Assembly: GCA_002393865.1 (NCBI GenBank)
Contig: DGUD01000195.1
Location: forward strand, 1-17,967
Origin: Treponema sp. UBA4319
GTDB lineage: Bacteria > Spirochaetota > Spirochaetia > Treponematales > Treponemataceae
DNA length: 17,967 nt
Direction of reading: 5' to 3'
This document shows, one piece after another, positions 7,123-13,961 of this stretch (position 1 is the stretch's first letter; the number at the start of each line of letters is the position of its first letter). A program made the position numbers and the translations under genes. The notes beneath the pieces were generated by a model. The model did no database searches, was not told the origin of the DNA, and saw only the letters and a program-made list of their open reading frames with translations.

Positions 7123-7247
7123 GAATGCCGGGGGAGGCAAAGCGCGGCAGCGTCCATTTTCTTCCCCCCCCGCAAATTTCTTTTCCATAAAGTGCTTTGA
7201 ATTTCCTAGGATTGTACTATACAAGATGCGAGAGTACATGGTATAAT
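7123..7247 (+). promoter_or_regulatory. Cyclase promoter region with C8 tract and inverted repeat
   Basis: TGG-TATAAT, with the hexamer at 7242-7247, is a strong extended -10, and 7 bases separate it from ATG 7255. No canonical -35 is present at the expected place. TTGTA (7212-7216) and TACAA (7220-7224) form an inverted repeat across CTA over that position, a plausible operator or activator site. A run of eight C occurs at 7164-7171. No convincing terminator for the LysR gene was found in the remainder. Confidence 0.55.
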
Positions 7248-7254
7248 ATATGCC

Positions 7255-8622
7255 ATGTCATATAGTGTAGAGTTTCAGCTAGCAGGCCTCATTATTGTCA
7301 GTATCCTATGCATCATGTTTTTTTCCAAGCCGCGGTCAAAGACCCTGCAGAACAGGATATTCATGTATTTGATGCTGACGGCGATATTGGAGCTCGTGTT
7401 TGACATCGTGAGCGTCATAACGATTGACCACCGCGATTCGATTCCGCTCGTAAACACTCTGTTTGCCAAAGGCTACATCCTTGTGATGCAGGCATGGATT
7501 GCAATCTGCGTGCTCTACGCGCTGTCCAATTTTATGCGCGATGACATGAGCGCGCAGGGGCACCGTGCCATCAAGGCCTCCGTCTTTCTGGTGCTTGTTC
7601 CCCTTGCGGTCTGCTGGATGGTCTCTATCCTGACGCCCCTGTACTACGCAGGGCACGGCAGGGAATTGTATTCCTACGGGATACCGTCGCGCTGCACGTA
7701 CCTGTATTCCGTCTATTGCGTCGTCTTTGTCATAATCGGCGCGTTCTTCAATTTCAGGTCTGTGCCGCTCAAACGCAACGTGCCGATGCTCTCGTTTGTC
7801 ATCATGGAAGGCCTCGTCGCGGTTGTGCAGATGTACTTCCCGACGCTGCTGATTGTCGGCTTTGGCTCGGCAATCTGTGTCCTTATCATGTATCTGATGC
7901 TTGAGAACCCCGATGCGGACAGGGTCGCGCAGCTGACGGAGGAAAACCGCCGCGCGGAGGCGGTGCTTTTTGATGTCTTCTCGCCGGAATTTGCCCGGAA
8001 TCTCCTTGCGAGCCCGTTTCCGGTATGCCAGATACGGCGCTATGAGAACGTAAGCTGCGCGTTTCTGAACCTGCTGGGCTTTTCTGGGCTTTTTTCGGTC
8101 TTTGGAGAAGAAAAACTCATCGCGATTCTGAACGACCTCGTCTCCGAAGTGGACAAGCTGACCGATGAATTCAAGGTGGAGAAAATCTCCAGTTTCGGCG
8201 ATTTGTATCTGGTTGCCTCCGGGCTTCCGGGCACAGGCGGCGACAGCGAGGATTTGCTGCGCTTCCTTGTGGCCGTGCAGCAATGCCTGGCAAAATTCAA
8301 CGTATACAACGGGACTGCCTTCCGCTCCCGCATCGGCGTGTCCTGCGGCTCTGCGGTGCTCGGCGTGATAGGGATTAAGAAGCGCAGCTATAACCTGTGG
8401 GGGCGCTGCGTCCACATGGCGGCGCGGATGGAGAGCTACGGCGTCGCCGACCGGATACATGTATCGGAAGAGATGTATGAAAAGCTGAAGAATATCTTTA
8501 AATTTACGCCGCTTGAGACTGTCGATATGCGCGGCTTCGGGAAAACGAACGGCTATCTGCTGGAGAGCGGGGATATGTATACCCCCCCCAGTATACCCGC
8601 TGAAGCGTTCCCCCCTTCTTGA
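7255..8622 (+). CDS. Seven-TM protein with class III adenylate/guanylate cyclase domain, altered active site
   Basis: The product has 455 residues. Residues 1 to about 220 carry roughly seven membrane helices, ending LENPDADR, a linker style also seen in front of GGDEF domains. A short linker leads to a class III cyclase homology domain at about 263-430, which normally makes cAMP or cGMP as a dimer. VEKISSFGDLYLVASGLP keeps the substrate Lys310 and one metal Asp316, and Arg391 (AARMES) is kept. The first metal Asp is replaced by Asn272 (AFLNLLGF), the purine-site Asp by Asn380 (YNLWG) and the ribose-contact Asn by His387 (GRCVHMAAR). It may have altered substrate use, need a partner, or be a signalling pseudoenzyme. 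A C8 tract lies at 8582-8589 near the 3' end. Predicted to start leaderlessly. Confidence 0.88.
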   Translation: MSYSVEFQLAGLIIVSILCIMFFSKPRSKTLQNRIFMYLMLTAILELVFDIVSVITIDHRDSIPLVNTLFAKGYILVMQAWIAICVLYALSNFMRDDMSAQGHRAIKASVFLVLVPLAVCWMVSILTPLYYAGHGRELYSYGIPSRCTYLYSVYCVVFVIIGAFFNFRSVPLKRNVPMLSFVIMEGLVAVVQMYFPTLLIVGFGSAICVLIMYLMLENPDADRVAQLTEENRRAEAVLFDVFSPEFARNLLASPFPVCQIRRYENVSCAFLNLLGFSGLFSVFGEEKLIAILNDLVSEVDKLTDEFKVEKISSFGDLYLVASGLPGTGGDSEDLLRFLVAVQQCLAKFNVYNGTAFRSRIGVSCGSAVLGVIGIKKRSYNLWGRCVHMAARMESYGVADRIHVSEEMYEKLKNIFKFTPLETVDMRGFGKTNGYLLESGDMYTPPSIPAEAFPPS

Positions 8623-8658
8623 CAAGTACTGATTCTCATGATATGCCATCGTAGGGGG
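8619..8658 (+). promoter_or_regulatory. Promoter and ribosome-binding site of the GH43 gene
   Basis: TTGACA (8619-8624) is a consensus -35 and overlaps the upstream TGA stop. Seventeen bases later an extended but weak -10 (TGA-TATGCC, hexamer at 8642-8647) follows. AGGGGG (8653-8658) lies 8 bases before ATG 8667 and supports that start over GTG 8658. Unlike the leaderless promoters nearby, this one leaves room for a Shine-Dalgarno. Confidence 0.5.
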
Positions 8659-8666
8659 TGCGCGGT

Positions 8667-10151
8667 ATGGCACGGCAAGTTTTCAATCCCTATCTTCCTT
8701 CCTGGGAATATATTCCTGACGGGGAGCCGCATGTTTTTGGCGATAGGGTGTATGTTTTTGGCTCCCACGACATATTCAATGGCTGGGTATTCTGTCTGGG
8801 GGATTACGTCTGTTATTCCGCCCCGGTAAGCGACCTGCGGGACTGGCGCTACGAGGGTGTTATCTACCGCAAGACCGACGACCCGCTCAATGCGGACGGC
8901 AGGATGGTGCTCTACGCGCCCGATGTGACGCGCGGGTCAGACGGCCGCTATTACCTCTACTACGTGCTCGACAAAGTTGATGTCGTGTCCGTGGCGGTCT
9001 GCGACAGCCCCGCGGGAACATACCAGTTCTACGGCTACGTGCACTACAAGGACGGAACCCAGCTGGGGCGGCGGAAGGGCGATATGCCGCAGTTTGACCC
9101 CGCGGTGCTGACGGAGGGCGGGCGCACCTATCTGTATACCGGCTTCTGCGGCAACGGCATGAAAGAGCGCATTGGCGCGATGGCGACGGTGCTTGGCACG
9201 GATATGCTGACCATTGAGGAGGAGCCTGCCGTCATCGTGCCGGGAGACTGCTATACGCTGCCGGAAAAAGAAGCCTGTGCCGCTGCGACAGAACAGCAGA
9301 GGACAGCCGGAGGGGACTCCCCTTATGCCCTGGGCTCTGTAGAAAACTGGGCAGGCTTTAAAGACCACGCCTTTTTTGAGGCTTCCTCTATCCGTAAAGT
9401 CGGAGACACGTATTACTTTGTGTATTCATCTCAGGTAATGCACGAGCTCTGCTATGCCACAAGTAAAAACCCCACTGACCAGTTTAAGTACGGCGGCGTG
9501 ATTGTGAGCAACTGCGACCTTCATATTGATTCCTACAAGCCTGCCGATATGCCCGCCGCATACGGTGCCAACAACCACGGCGGCATAGAGCGGATAGGCG
9601 GCAGCTGGTACATCTTCTACCACCGGCAGACAAACGGCACCTGGTACAGCCGCCAGGGCTGCGCGGAAAAAATAGAAATCCTCCCCGACGGCTCCATCCC
9701 GCAGGTTGAGCTGACGTCCTGCGGGCTGAACGGCGCCCCCCTTGAAGGCGCCGGTTTCTATCCCGCCTACATTGCCTGCAACCTCTTTACGGATGTCCCG
9801 TCAAAGTACGTGGACGGCAGCCGCTTTCCCCGCATAACGCAGGACGGCAGGGACGGGGACGAGCTTGAGGGCTATGTCGCCGGTATCACGGACAAGACGA
9901 CGGTGGGCTTCAAGTATTTCAGCTTTAAGGGAGTCCGCAAAGTCTCTGTCACGGTGCGCGCTTATTTTGACGGCGTGTTTGAAATCCGTACCGCGCCGGA
10001 CGGGGAGCTGCTCGGAACCATCCCCGTCGGATTCTGCAATGTCTGGACGGAATTCTCTGCGGATGCCGCCATCCCTGACGGCACTGCGGCCCTGTACCTG
10101 ACGTTCAAGGGCAACGGGTGCGGCCAGCTCAAGGGATTCCGGCTTGAATGA
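8667..10151 (+). CDS. Glycoside hydrolase family 43 enzyme with C-terminal CBM6-like region
   Basis: The protein has 494 residues. GH43 enzymes are five-bladed beta-propellers acting as beta-xylosidases, alpha-L-arabinofuranosidases or arabinanases. The N-terminal blade motif is PDGEPHVFGDRVYVFGSHD at 17-35. LYAPDV, FDPAVLT (Asp144, pKa-modulator position) and FFEASSIRKVGDTYYFVYSS (Glu238, acid) follow in order, and NNHGGIERIGGSWYIFYH is the later blade. The base Asp-Pro of many GH43 proteins reads Glu20-Pro21 here, with Asp18 two residues earlier. The last 90 residues (VGFKYFSFKGVRKVSVTVRA, then a WTEF region and LYLTFKGNGCGQLKGFRL) look like a CBM6-type jelly roll. No signal peptide is present, so it acts on imported oligosaccharides, consistent with the transporter nearby. 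Its 3' end overlaps the convergent AraC gene by 23 bases. Confidence 0.9.
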   Translation: MARQVFNPYLPSWEYIPDGEPHVFGDRVYVFGSHDIFNGWVFCLGDYVCYSAPVSDLRDWRYEGVIYRKTDDPLNADGRMVLYAPDVTRGSDGRYYLYYVLDKVDVVSVAVCDSPAGTYQFYGYVHYKDGTQLGRRKGDMPQFDPAVLTEGGRTYLYTGFCGNGMKERIGAMATVLGTDMLTIEEEPAVIVPGDCYTLPEKEACAAATEQQRTAGGDSPYALGSVENWAGFKDHAFFEASSIRKVGDTYYFVYSSQVMHELCYATSKNPTDQFKYGGVIVSNCDLHIDSYKPADMPAAYGANNHGGIERIGGSWYIFYHRQTNGTWYSRQGCAEKIEILPDGSIPQVELTSCGLNGAPLEGAGFYPAYIACNLFTDVPSKYVDGSRFPRITQDGRDGDELEGYVAGITDKTTVGFKYFSFKGVRKVSVTVRAYFDGVFEIRTAPDGELLGTIPVGFCNVWTEFSADAAIPDGTAALYLTFKGNGCGQLKGFRLE

Positions 10152-10986
10152 TATTGCCTTTCAGGTTTTTCTGGTACTGCTTGGGGGTACAGCCCATATA
10201 TTTCTTGAATACCCTTGAGAAGTACTGGATATTGTTGAAGCCGTTCGAGGAGGCGACTTCCGTGATGTTTTTGTCCGTGTAGAGCATGTCCAGGCAGGAC
10301 TTCTCTATGCGGTACTTGTTCACGTATTCCGTCAGCCCCATCCCCACGTTGTCGTGGAAGAGCCTGATAAAGTAGCTCTTGCTGTAGTGGGTAATCTCCA
10401 GCAGGCTCTCCAGCGTGATGTTCTCGCGGAAATGCTCCTGCACGTATGTCAGCACGGAATCTATGGTGTTGCGGCTGTGACGCTTGTAGGAATCCAGGGG
10501 GGAGACCTTTTTGTACTGCCCCGTCCGGATAAAGTGGGCGATGAGCGAGAGCAGGCAGGCCTTTATCTGAATCTGCCGCCCCTCGGTTCCGTCCGCCTCC
10601 AGCCTGCTCGCGTAGCGGATGTCGTCGCACAGGCTCTTCGGGATTGCCGGAAAGCGGTTTATCCGTATGCCCTCAAAGAAAATCCGGCAGGGGTCGTTCT
10701 CGTTGCCGAGTATCGCATCGCTGAAGATAATCGCGTTGTAGCGGTATATCTCTCCGTCCACGACGCTCCGCGCGTAATGGATGGTGCCCGGCTCCAGAAA
10801 GACGGCATCCCCTGCCTTAAGCGGGTATTCGTGCCCTTCTATGCCGATGACTGCCCTGCCTTCGGAAATGAGGAGAAGCTCGTATTCGACATGATGGTGT
10901 GGCTCGTTCAGGTATATGGTCTGGGCAAAGATTCCGACCGGGAATTCCGTTGTCCCCCGCTGAATCGTCTCATACTGGTTGGTCAT
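10129..10986 (-). CDS. AraC-family regulator with N-terminal cupin sensor
   Basis: The product has 285 residues. Residues about 10-85 form a cupin-type sensor (EPHHHVEYELLLISEGRAVI, then LKAGDAVFLEPGTIHYA), typical of sugar-responsive AraC proteins. Residues about 180-280 hold the two HTH motifs (ITLESLLEITHYSKSYFIRL, and ITEVASSNGFNNIQYFSRV) and the closing CTPKQYQ signature. It lies between the GH43 gene, with which it converges and overlaps, and the divergent transporter operon. It is therefore the likely local activator or sensor of the imported sugar. The -10 ends 6 bases before the ATG, so the mRNA is predicted to be leaderless and self-control would act close to the start codon. Confidence 0.92.
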   Translation of the reverse strand: MTNQYETIQRGTTEFPVGIFAQTIYLNEPHHHVEYELLLISEGRAVIGIEGHEYPLKAGDAVFLEPGTIHYARSVVDGEIYRYNAIIFSDAILGNENDPCRIFFEGIRINRFPAIPKSLCDDIRYASRLEADGTEGRQIQIKACLLSLIAHFIRTGQYKKVSPLDSYKRHSRNTIDSVLTYVQEHFRENITLESLLEITHYSKSYFIRLFHDNVGMGLTEYVNKYRIEKSCLDMLYTDKNITEVASSNGFNNIQYFSRVFKKYMGCTPKQYQKNLKGNIIQAGIP

Positions 10987-10992
10987 AGTCTC

Positions 10993-10998
10993 ATTATA
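10993..10998 (-). promoter_or_regulatory. -10 element of the AraC gene, leaderless geometry
   Basis: TATAAT (10998-10993 on the minus strand) ends 6 bases before the ATG at 10986-10984. No good -35 lies 16-18 bases upstream; TTTACA at 11024-11019 would need a 20-base spacer. AT-rich sequence lies upstream. No Shine-Dalgarno is visible. Confidence 0.55.
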
Positions 10999-11122
10999 CT
11001 ACTAAAAGAGACTATTTTGTAAATTTTAAGATAGAAAAGGTGTTTCTTTCCCGTTAAGGCGGGCGTATCCTAATAAATAGCTCTTATACGTTGGTCTGAG
11101 CTGGGGGAGAATTGGAAATTAT

Positions 11123-11144
11123 CAGGGGCAATCGATTGCCCCTG
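11123..11144. promoter_or_regulatory. Perfect 22-base palindrome, LacI/CcpA-type operator candidate
   Basis: The left arm CAGGGGCAATC is exactly mirrored by GATTGCCCCTG. The core GCAATCGATTGC has the central CG with flanking AA and TT that characterise LacI-family operators (G-AA-CG-TT-C). It lies 62 bases before the binding-protein ATG. An A-run follows on the plus strand, so it is not a forward terminator; it could also fold as a leader hairpin. No LacI-type regulator is encoded here, so the partner would lie elsewhere. A clear promoter for the operon was not found in 10999-11122. Confidence 0.6.
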
Positions 11145-11166
11145 CAAAAAAAACGCACAGTAACAG

Positions 11167-11196
11167 GTTCCGCAAGGAACAGCTTCAGTAAGGAGG
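11167..11196 (+). promoter_or_regulatory. GCAA-tetraloop hairpin and strong ribosome-binding site of the binding-protein gene
   Basis: GTTCC (11167-11171) pairs with GGAAC (11176-11180) around GCAA, a GNRA-type stable tetraloop. TAAGGAGG (11189-11196), a near-perfect Shine-Dalgarno, starts 8 bases later and lies 10 bases before ATG 11207. A long structured leader with a strong site marks this gene as highly translated, unlike the leaderless genes. Confidence 0.6.
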
Positions 11197-11206
11197 ACAT
11201 TACAAA

Positions 11207-12874
11207 ATGAAGAAGACTGTAAAAGCTTTGGCTGCGGCAGCTTCGGCACTGCTTGCCTTTGGCATGATGAGCTGCGGTGGCGGCGGAAATTCCGCAAAGA
11301 AAGGAAAGGGCATGAACATTTCTGTGTTCACCATCCAGCAGCGCCAGCAGCCGCCGGCAGACAACAAGACCTATAAGTGGATTGAGGAGAAGTTCGGCGT
11401 GACCTTCTCTTGGGATATCCTTGTCGGCGACAAAGACCAGAAAATCGGCGTTCTTATCGCTTCCGGCGACCTTCCTGACCTTGTCGAGGTCGATTCCACG
11501 AAATTCCAGGATGCAGGCTGCCTGCTCCCGATTGAAGGCTATATCGAGCAGTATTGCCCGAACATCAAGAAGCACTATGCAAAGGATTGGGAGAAAATCG
11601 TGGAGCCCGACGGACACGTGTACTGTCTGCCGAACTACGGTGTGTACGATGGTCCTGATCAGGGCACATTCTATAACCAGAACGGTTTCTGGATCCAGAA
11701 GTGCGTCCTGAAGGAATTCGGCTATCCGAAAATCACGACGGTCGATCAGTTCTTTGACCTGATTGAGAAGTATGCCAAGAAGTACCCGGAAATCGACGGT
11801 GCCAAGACAATCCCGTTCTCCATCATCACGGCTGACTGGGAAGCCTTTAACCTGTGGAATCCGCCGAACTTCCTCGCCGGCTACCCGAACGACGGTAACG
11901 GCCACGTGGATAAGGTCGGTGGCCGCTATGTCTATTCCGACAACTTTACGGATGAGAACGCAAAGAAGTGGTTCAAACTTGCCAACGGCTACTATCAGCG
12001 CGGACTGATTGACCCGGCATCATTCACCGACAACCGTGACCAGTACTACGCAAAGGTTGCGCAGGGCCGCGTGCTCGGCATGTTCATCCAGGGCTGGCAG
12101 TTCCAGGGTGAGGCTGAGAATACCCTCAAGACCGCGGGCAAATACGAGCGCACCTATGCGCCGCTCCCTGTCGTCTTTGATGACAGCATCAAGCCGCACT
12201 ATCGCGACCTGTCTATCCCGAACATCCGCCGCGGATACGGCTTTACCACCAAGTGTGGCGAGAAGAAGGCTATCGAAATCCTGAAGTTCATGGACGAGAT
12301 GCTCAAGGAAGAGAATCAGAAAATCCTTCAGTGGGGCTTTGAGGGCGAGGACTGGCAGAAGGACTCACAGGGGCGCCCGTCACGCACCCAGGAGCAGCGC
12401 TCTCAGCAGGAGGACAACAACTGGATTCTCCACAACAAGGCAACGCTGTGGCAGGAAGAGGCTCCCAAGATGGAAGGCTCATTCTCTGACGGATATGCAT
12501 GCTCAATGGGCAACATGCCGTGGGAATTCCAGGCAAATGCAAAGCCGGAGGACATCGAGCTGTGGAACGCATACGGAGTTCCCTCTTATGCGGCTCTCGT
12601 GGATCCCAACCCGCCTGCAAACGCTGGCTGGTACCCGATGTGGCAGGAAGTTCCGGAAGACGGCTCTGCCGCTCAGCTCGCGCTCAGCAAGCTTGAAGGC
12701 ATCCAGCGCCGCTGCCTGCCCGATATGATTATGGGCAACCCTGCAGACTTTGATGCAAAGTGGAACAGCTATGTTGCTGAGATGAAGGCCGCAGGAATCG
12801 ATACCTACGTGCAGTTCATGCAGGAAAAGCTGGACATCCGCGTCAAGAAATTCGGCGGTTTCCCGGAGAAATGA
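11207..12874 (+). CDS. Carbohydrate ABC-transporter solute-binding lipoprotein (LplA-type)
   Basis: The product has 555 residues and begins with a signal peptide ending in MMSC, so Cys23 is the lipidation site and the mature protein faces the periplasm. NISVFTIQQRQQP and KWIEEKFGVTFSWDILVGDK open lobe 1 in the style of the long (about 500-550 residue) LplA/YtcQ binding proteins used with LplB/YtcP permeases for polysaccharide-derived oligosaccharides. SGDLPDLVEVDSTKFQDAG and the aromatic-rich PDGHVYCLPNYGVYDG follow the family pattern. Tandem stops TGA-TAA end the gene. Its codon choice and strong ribosome-binding site suggest high expression. It heads a unit with two permeases and an esterase. 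The ligand is not certain; neighbours point to xylan- or arabinan-type oligosaccharides. Confidence 0.9.
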   Translation: MKKTVKALAAAASALLAFGMMSCGGGGNSAKKGKGMNISVFTIQQRQQPPADNKTYKWIEEKFGVTFSWDILVGDKDQKIGVLIASGDLPDLVEVDSTKFQDAGCLLPIEGYIEQYCPNIKKHYAKDWEKIVEPDGHVYCLPNYGVYDGPDQGTFYNQNGFWIQKCVLKEFGYPKITTVDQFFDLIEKYAKKYPEIDGAKTIPFSIITADWEAFNLWNPPNFLAGYPNDGNGHVDKVGGRYVYSDNFTDENAKKWFKLANGYYQRGLIDPASFTDNRDQYYAKVAQGRVLGMFIQGWQFQGEAENTLKTAGKYERTYAPLPVVFDDSIKPHYRDLSIPNIRRGYGFTTKCGEKKAIEILKFMDEMLKEENQKILQWGFEGEDWQKDSQGRPSRTQEQRSQQEDNNWILHNKATLWQEEAPKMEGSFSDGYACSMGNMPWEFQANAKPEDIELWNAYGVPSYAALVDPNPPANAGWYPMWQEVPEDGSAAQLALSKLEGIQRRCLPDMIMGNPADFDAKWNSYVAEMKAAGIDTYVQFMQEKLDIRVKKFGGFPEK

Positions 12875-12879
12875 TAAGG

Positions 12880-12908
12880 CCGTCCGGAGACATTACGGTT
12901 CCGGACGG
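12880..12908 (+). terminator. Strong intercistronic hairpin after the binding-protein gene
   Basis: CCGTCCGGA (12880-12888) and TCCGGACGG (12900-12908) form a perfect 9-bp stem with an 11-base loop, directly after the tandem stops. Only a weak T-rich stretch follows (gtctgttctcc). The likely roles are protection of the upstream mRNA 3' end or attenuation, raising binding-protein levels over permease levels. Confidence 0.7.
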
Positions 12909-12937
12909 GTCTGTTCTCCAGGCTATACATGAGGAGG

Positions 12938-12973
12938 GGCGCGGTTTGCGGATATGCGGCCGCGCCTTTTTTT
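12938..12973 (+). terminator. Intrinsic terminator between binding-protein and permease genes
   Basis: GGCGCGG (12938-12944) pairs with CCGCGCC (12960-12966) and seven T follow at 12967-12973. This is the canonical rho-independent form. Because the permease start lies only 29 bases beyond it, the permeases would be made by read-through or regulated antitermination. I found no strong promoter between this terminator and ATG 13002. Confidence 0.75.
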
Positions 12974-13001
12974 CCCCTGGCTAAAAATAAAGGTGTTTTT
13001 T

Positions 13002-13961
13002 ATGGCGAACAAAAAATCTGTGAATGGGCCGCAGACGGAGCTTGCGAACAAAAAGACATTCTGGCAGCAGCTTTGCAAACAGAAGCAGCTTATCATAATG
13101 TCTGTTCCGTTTGTCCTTTATATCATTCTGTTCCGCTATGTTCCTCTGTGGGGATGGAATATGGCGTTCCAGGACTACAAGCCCGCAAAGCCTTTTTCCC
13201 AGCAGACGTGGGTCGGGATTAAGTGGTTCATTTTTCTTTTTAAAGACAAGGAATTCCTCCTTTCTCTGAGGAATACTATCGGCATGAGTCTTATCAGTAC
13301 GGCTCTCGGTTATATCACGGCCATACTGATTGCTATTCTTCTGAACGAAGTCCAGAATATTGCGGTGAAGCGTTTTGTGCAGACGGTCTCCTACCTGCCG
13401 CACTTTCTGTCATGGGTTATCGTCACGGGGCTTGTCGCGAACGCGCTTTCCGTGGAAGATGGTATCCTGAACAATATACTGATGTATATAGGGGTGATTA
13501 AGGAGCCGGTGCTCTGGCTTTCCGTGCCCAATTACTTCTGGCAGATTATCGGTTGGACGTATGTCTGGAAGGAAGTCGGCTGGAACACAATCGTATACCT
13601 TGGCGCGATGACGGCTATAGACCCCTGTCTGTACGAGGCCGCCGAGATAGACGGATGCGGCAGGCTGCGCAAGATAATGCACATTACGCTACCGGGAATC
13701 CGCCCCACCATCATCATCATGATGATTATGAGCGCCGGTCACATCCTTGACTCCAACTTTGAGATGCCGTTCTTCCTGAAAAACGGCATGATTGAGGAAG
13801 TCGCGACCACTATCGACCTCTATGTCCTGAAGTACGGCTTTAAGCTGTTCAACTTCTCTCTGGCCACTGCGGCGGGTATCTTCAAGAACGTGGTGAATAT
13901 TCTTCTGCTTTTGTTGGCTAACTGGTTTGCAAAGAAAGCCGGTGAGGAGCGTTTGATATGA
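13002..13961 (+). CDS. Carbohydrate ABC-transporter permease (LplB-type)
   Basis: The product has 319 residues and about six membrane segments, the first near residues 30-47 (QLIIMSVPFVLYIILF). The cytoplasmic coupling motif EAAEIDGCGRLRKIMHI begins at Glu212 and docks the ATPase, followed by LPGIRPTIIIMM. RYVPLWGWNMAFQDYKP matches the LplB family opening. ATG 13002 is chosen over the in-frame 12954 because AAAGG lies 6 bases before it, and the longer form would put the terminator just upstream inside the leader. The last codon ends in ATGA, overlapping the next gene. No ATPase gene is in the window, so a shared MsmX/UgpC-type ATPase is expected. Confidence 0.92.
   Translation: MANKKSVNGPQTELANKKTFWQQLCKQKQLIIMSVPFVLYIILFRYVPLWGWNMAFQDYKPAKPFSQQTWVGIKWFIFLFKDKEFLLSLRNTIGMSLISTALGYITAILIAILLNEVQNIAVKRFVQTVSYLPHFLSWVIVTGLVANALSVEDGILNNILMYIGVIKEPVLWLSVPNYFWQIIGWTYVWKEVGWNTIVYLGAMTAIDPCLYEAAEIDGCGRLRKIMHITLPGIRPTIIIMMIMSAGHILDSNFEMPFFLKNGMIEEVATTIDLYVLKYGFKLFNFSLATAAGIFKNVVNILLLLLANWFAKKAGEERLI

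Noticed and set aside
8658..8666. GTG start for the GH43 gene
   Set aside because: The AGGGGG site overlaps it; spacing fits ATG 8667 instead.
7336..8673. Long minus-strand open frame (445 codons) opposite the cyclase gene
   Set aside because: It lacks recognisable domains, is rich in His/Arg/Gln as expected of antisense frames in GC-rich genes, and the plus-strand frame has clear cyclase motifs.
11084..11905. Minus-strand open frame of 273 codons opposite the binding-protein gene
   Set aside because: It overlaps the LplA-type gene entirely in its coding part, has no recognisable motif and no promoter or ribosome-binding site.
12929..13222. Small plus-strand frame starting at the ATG after TATAC, considered as a leader peptide
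   Set aside because: It runs through the terminator stem and into the permease gene out of frame, with no conserved features.
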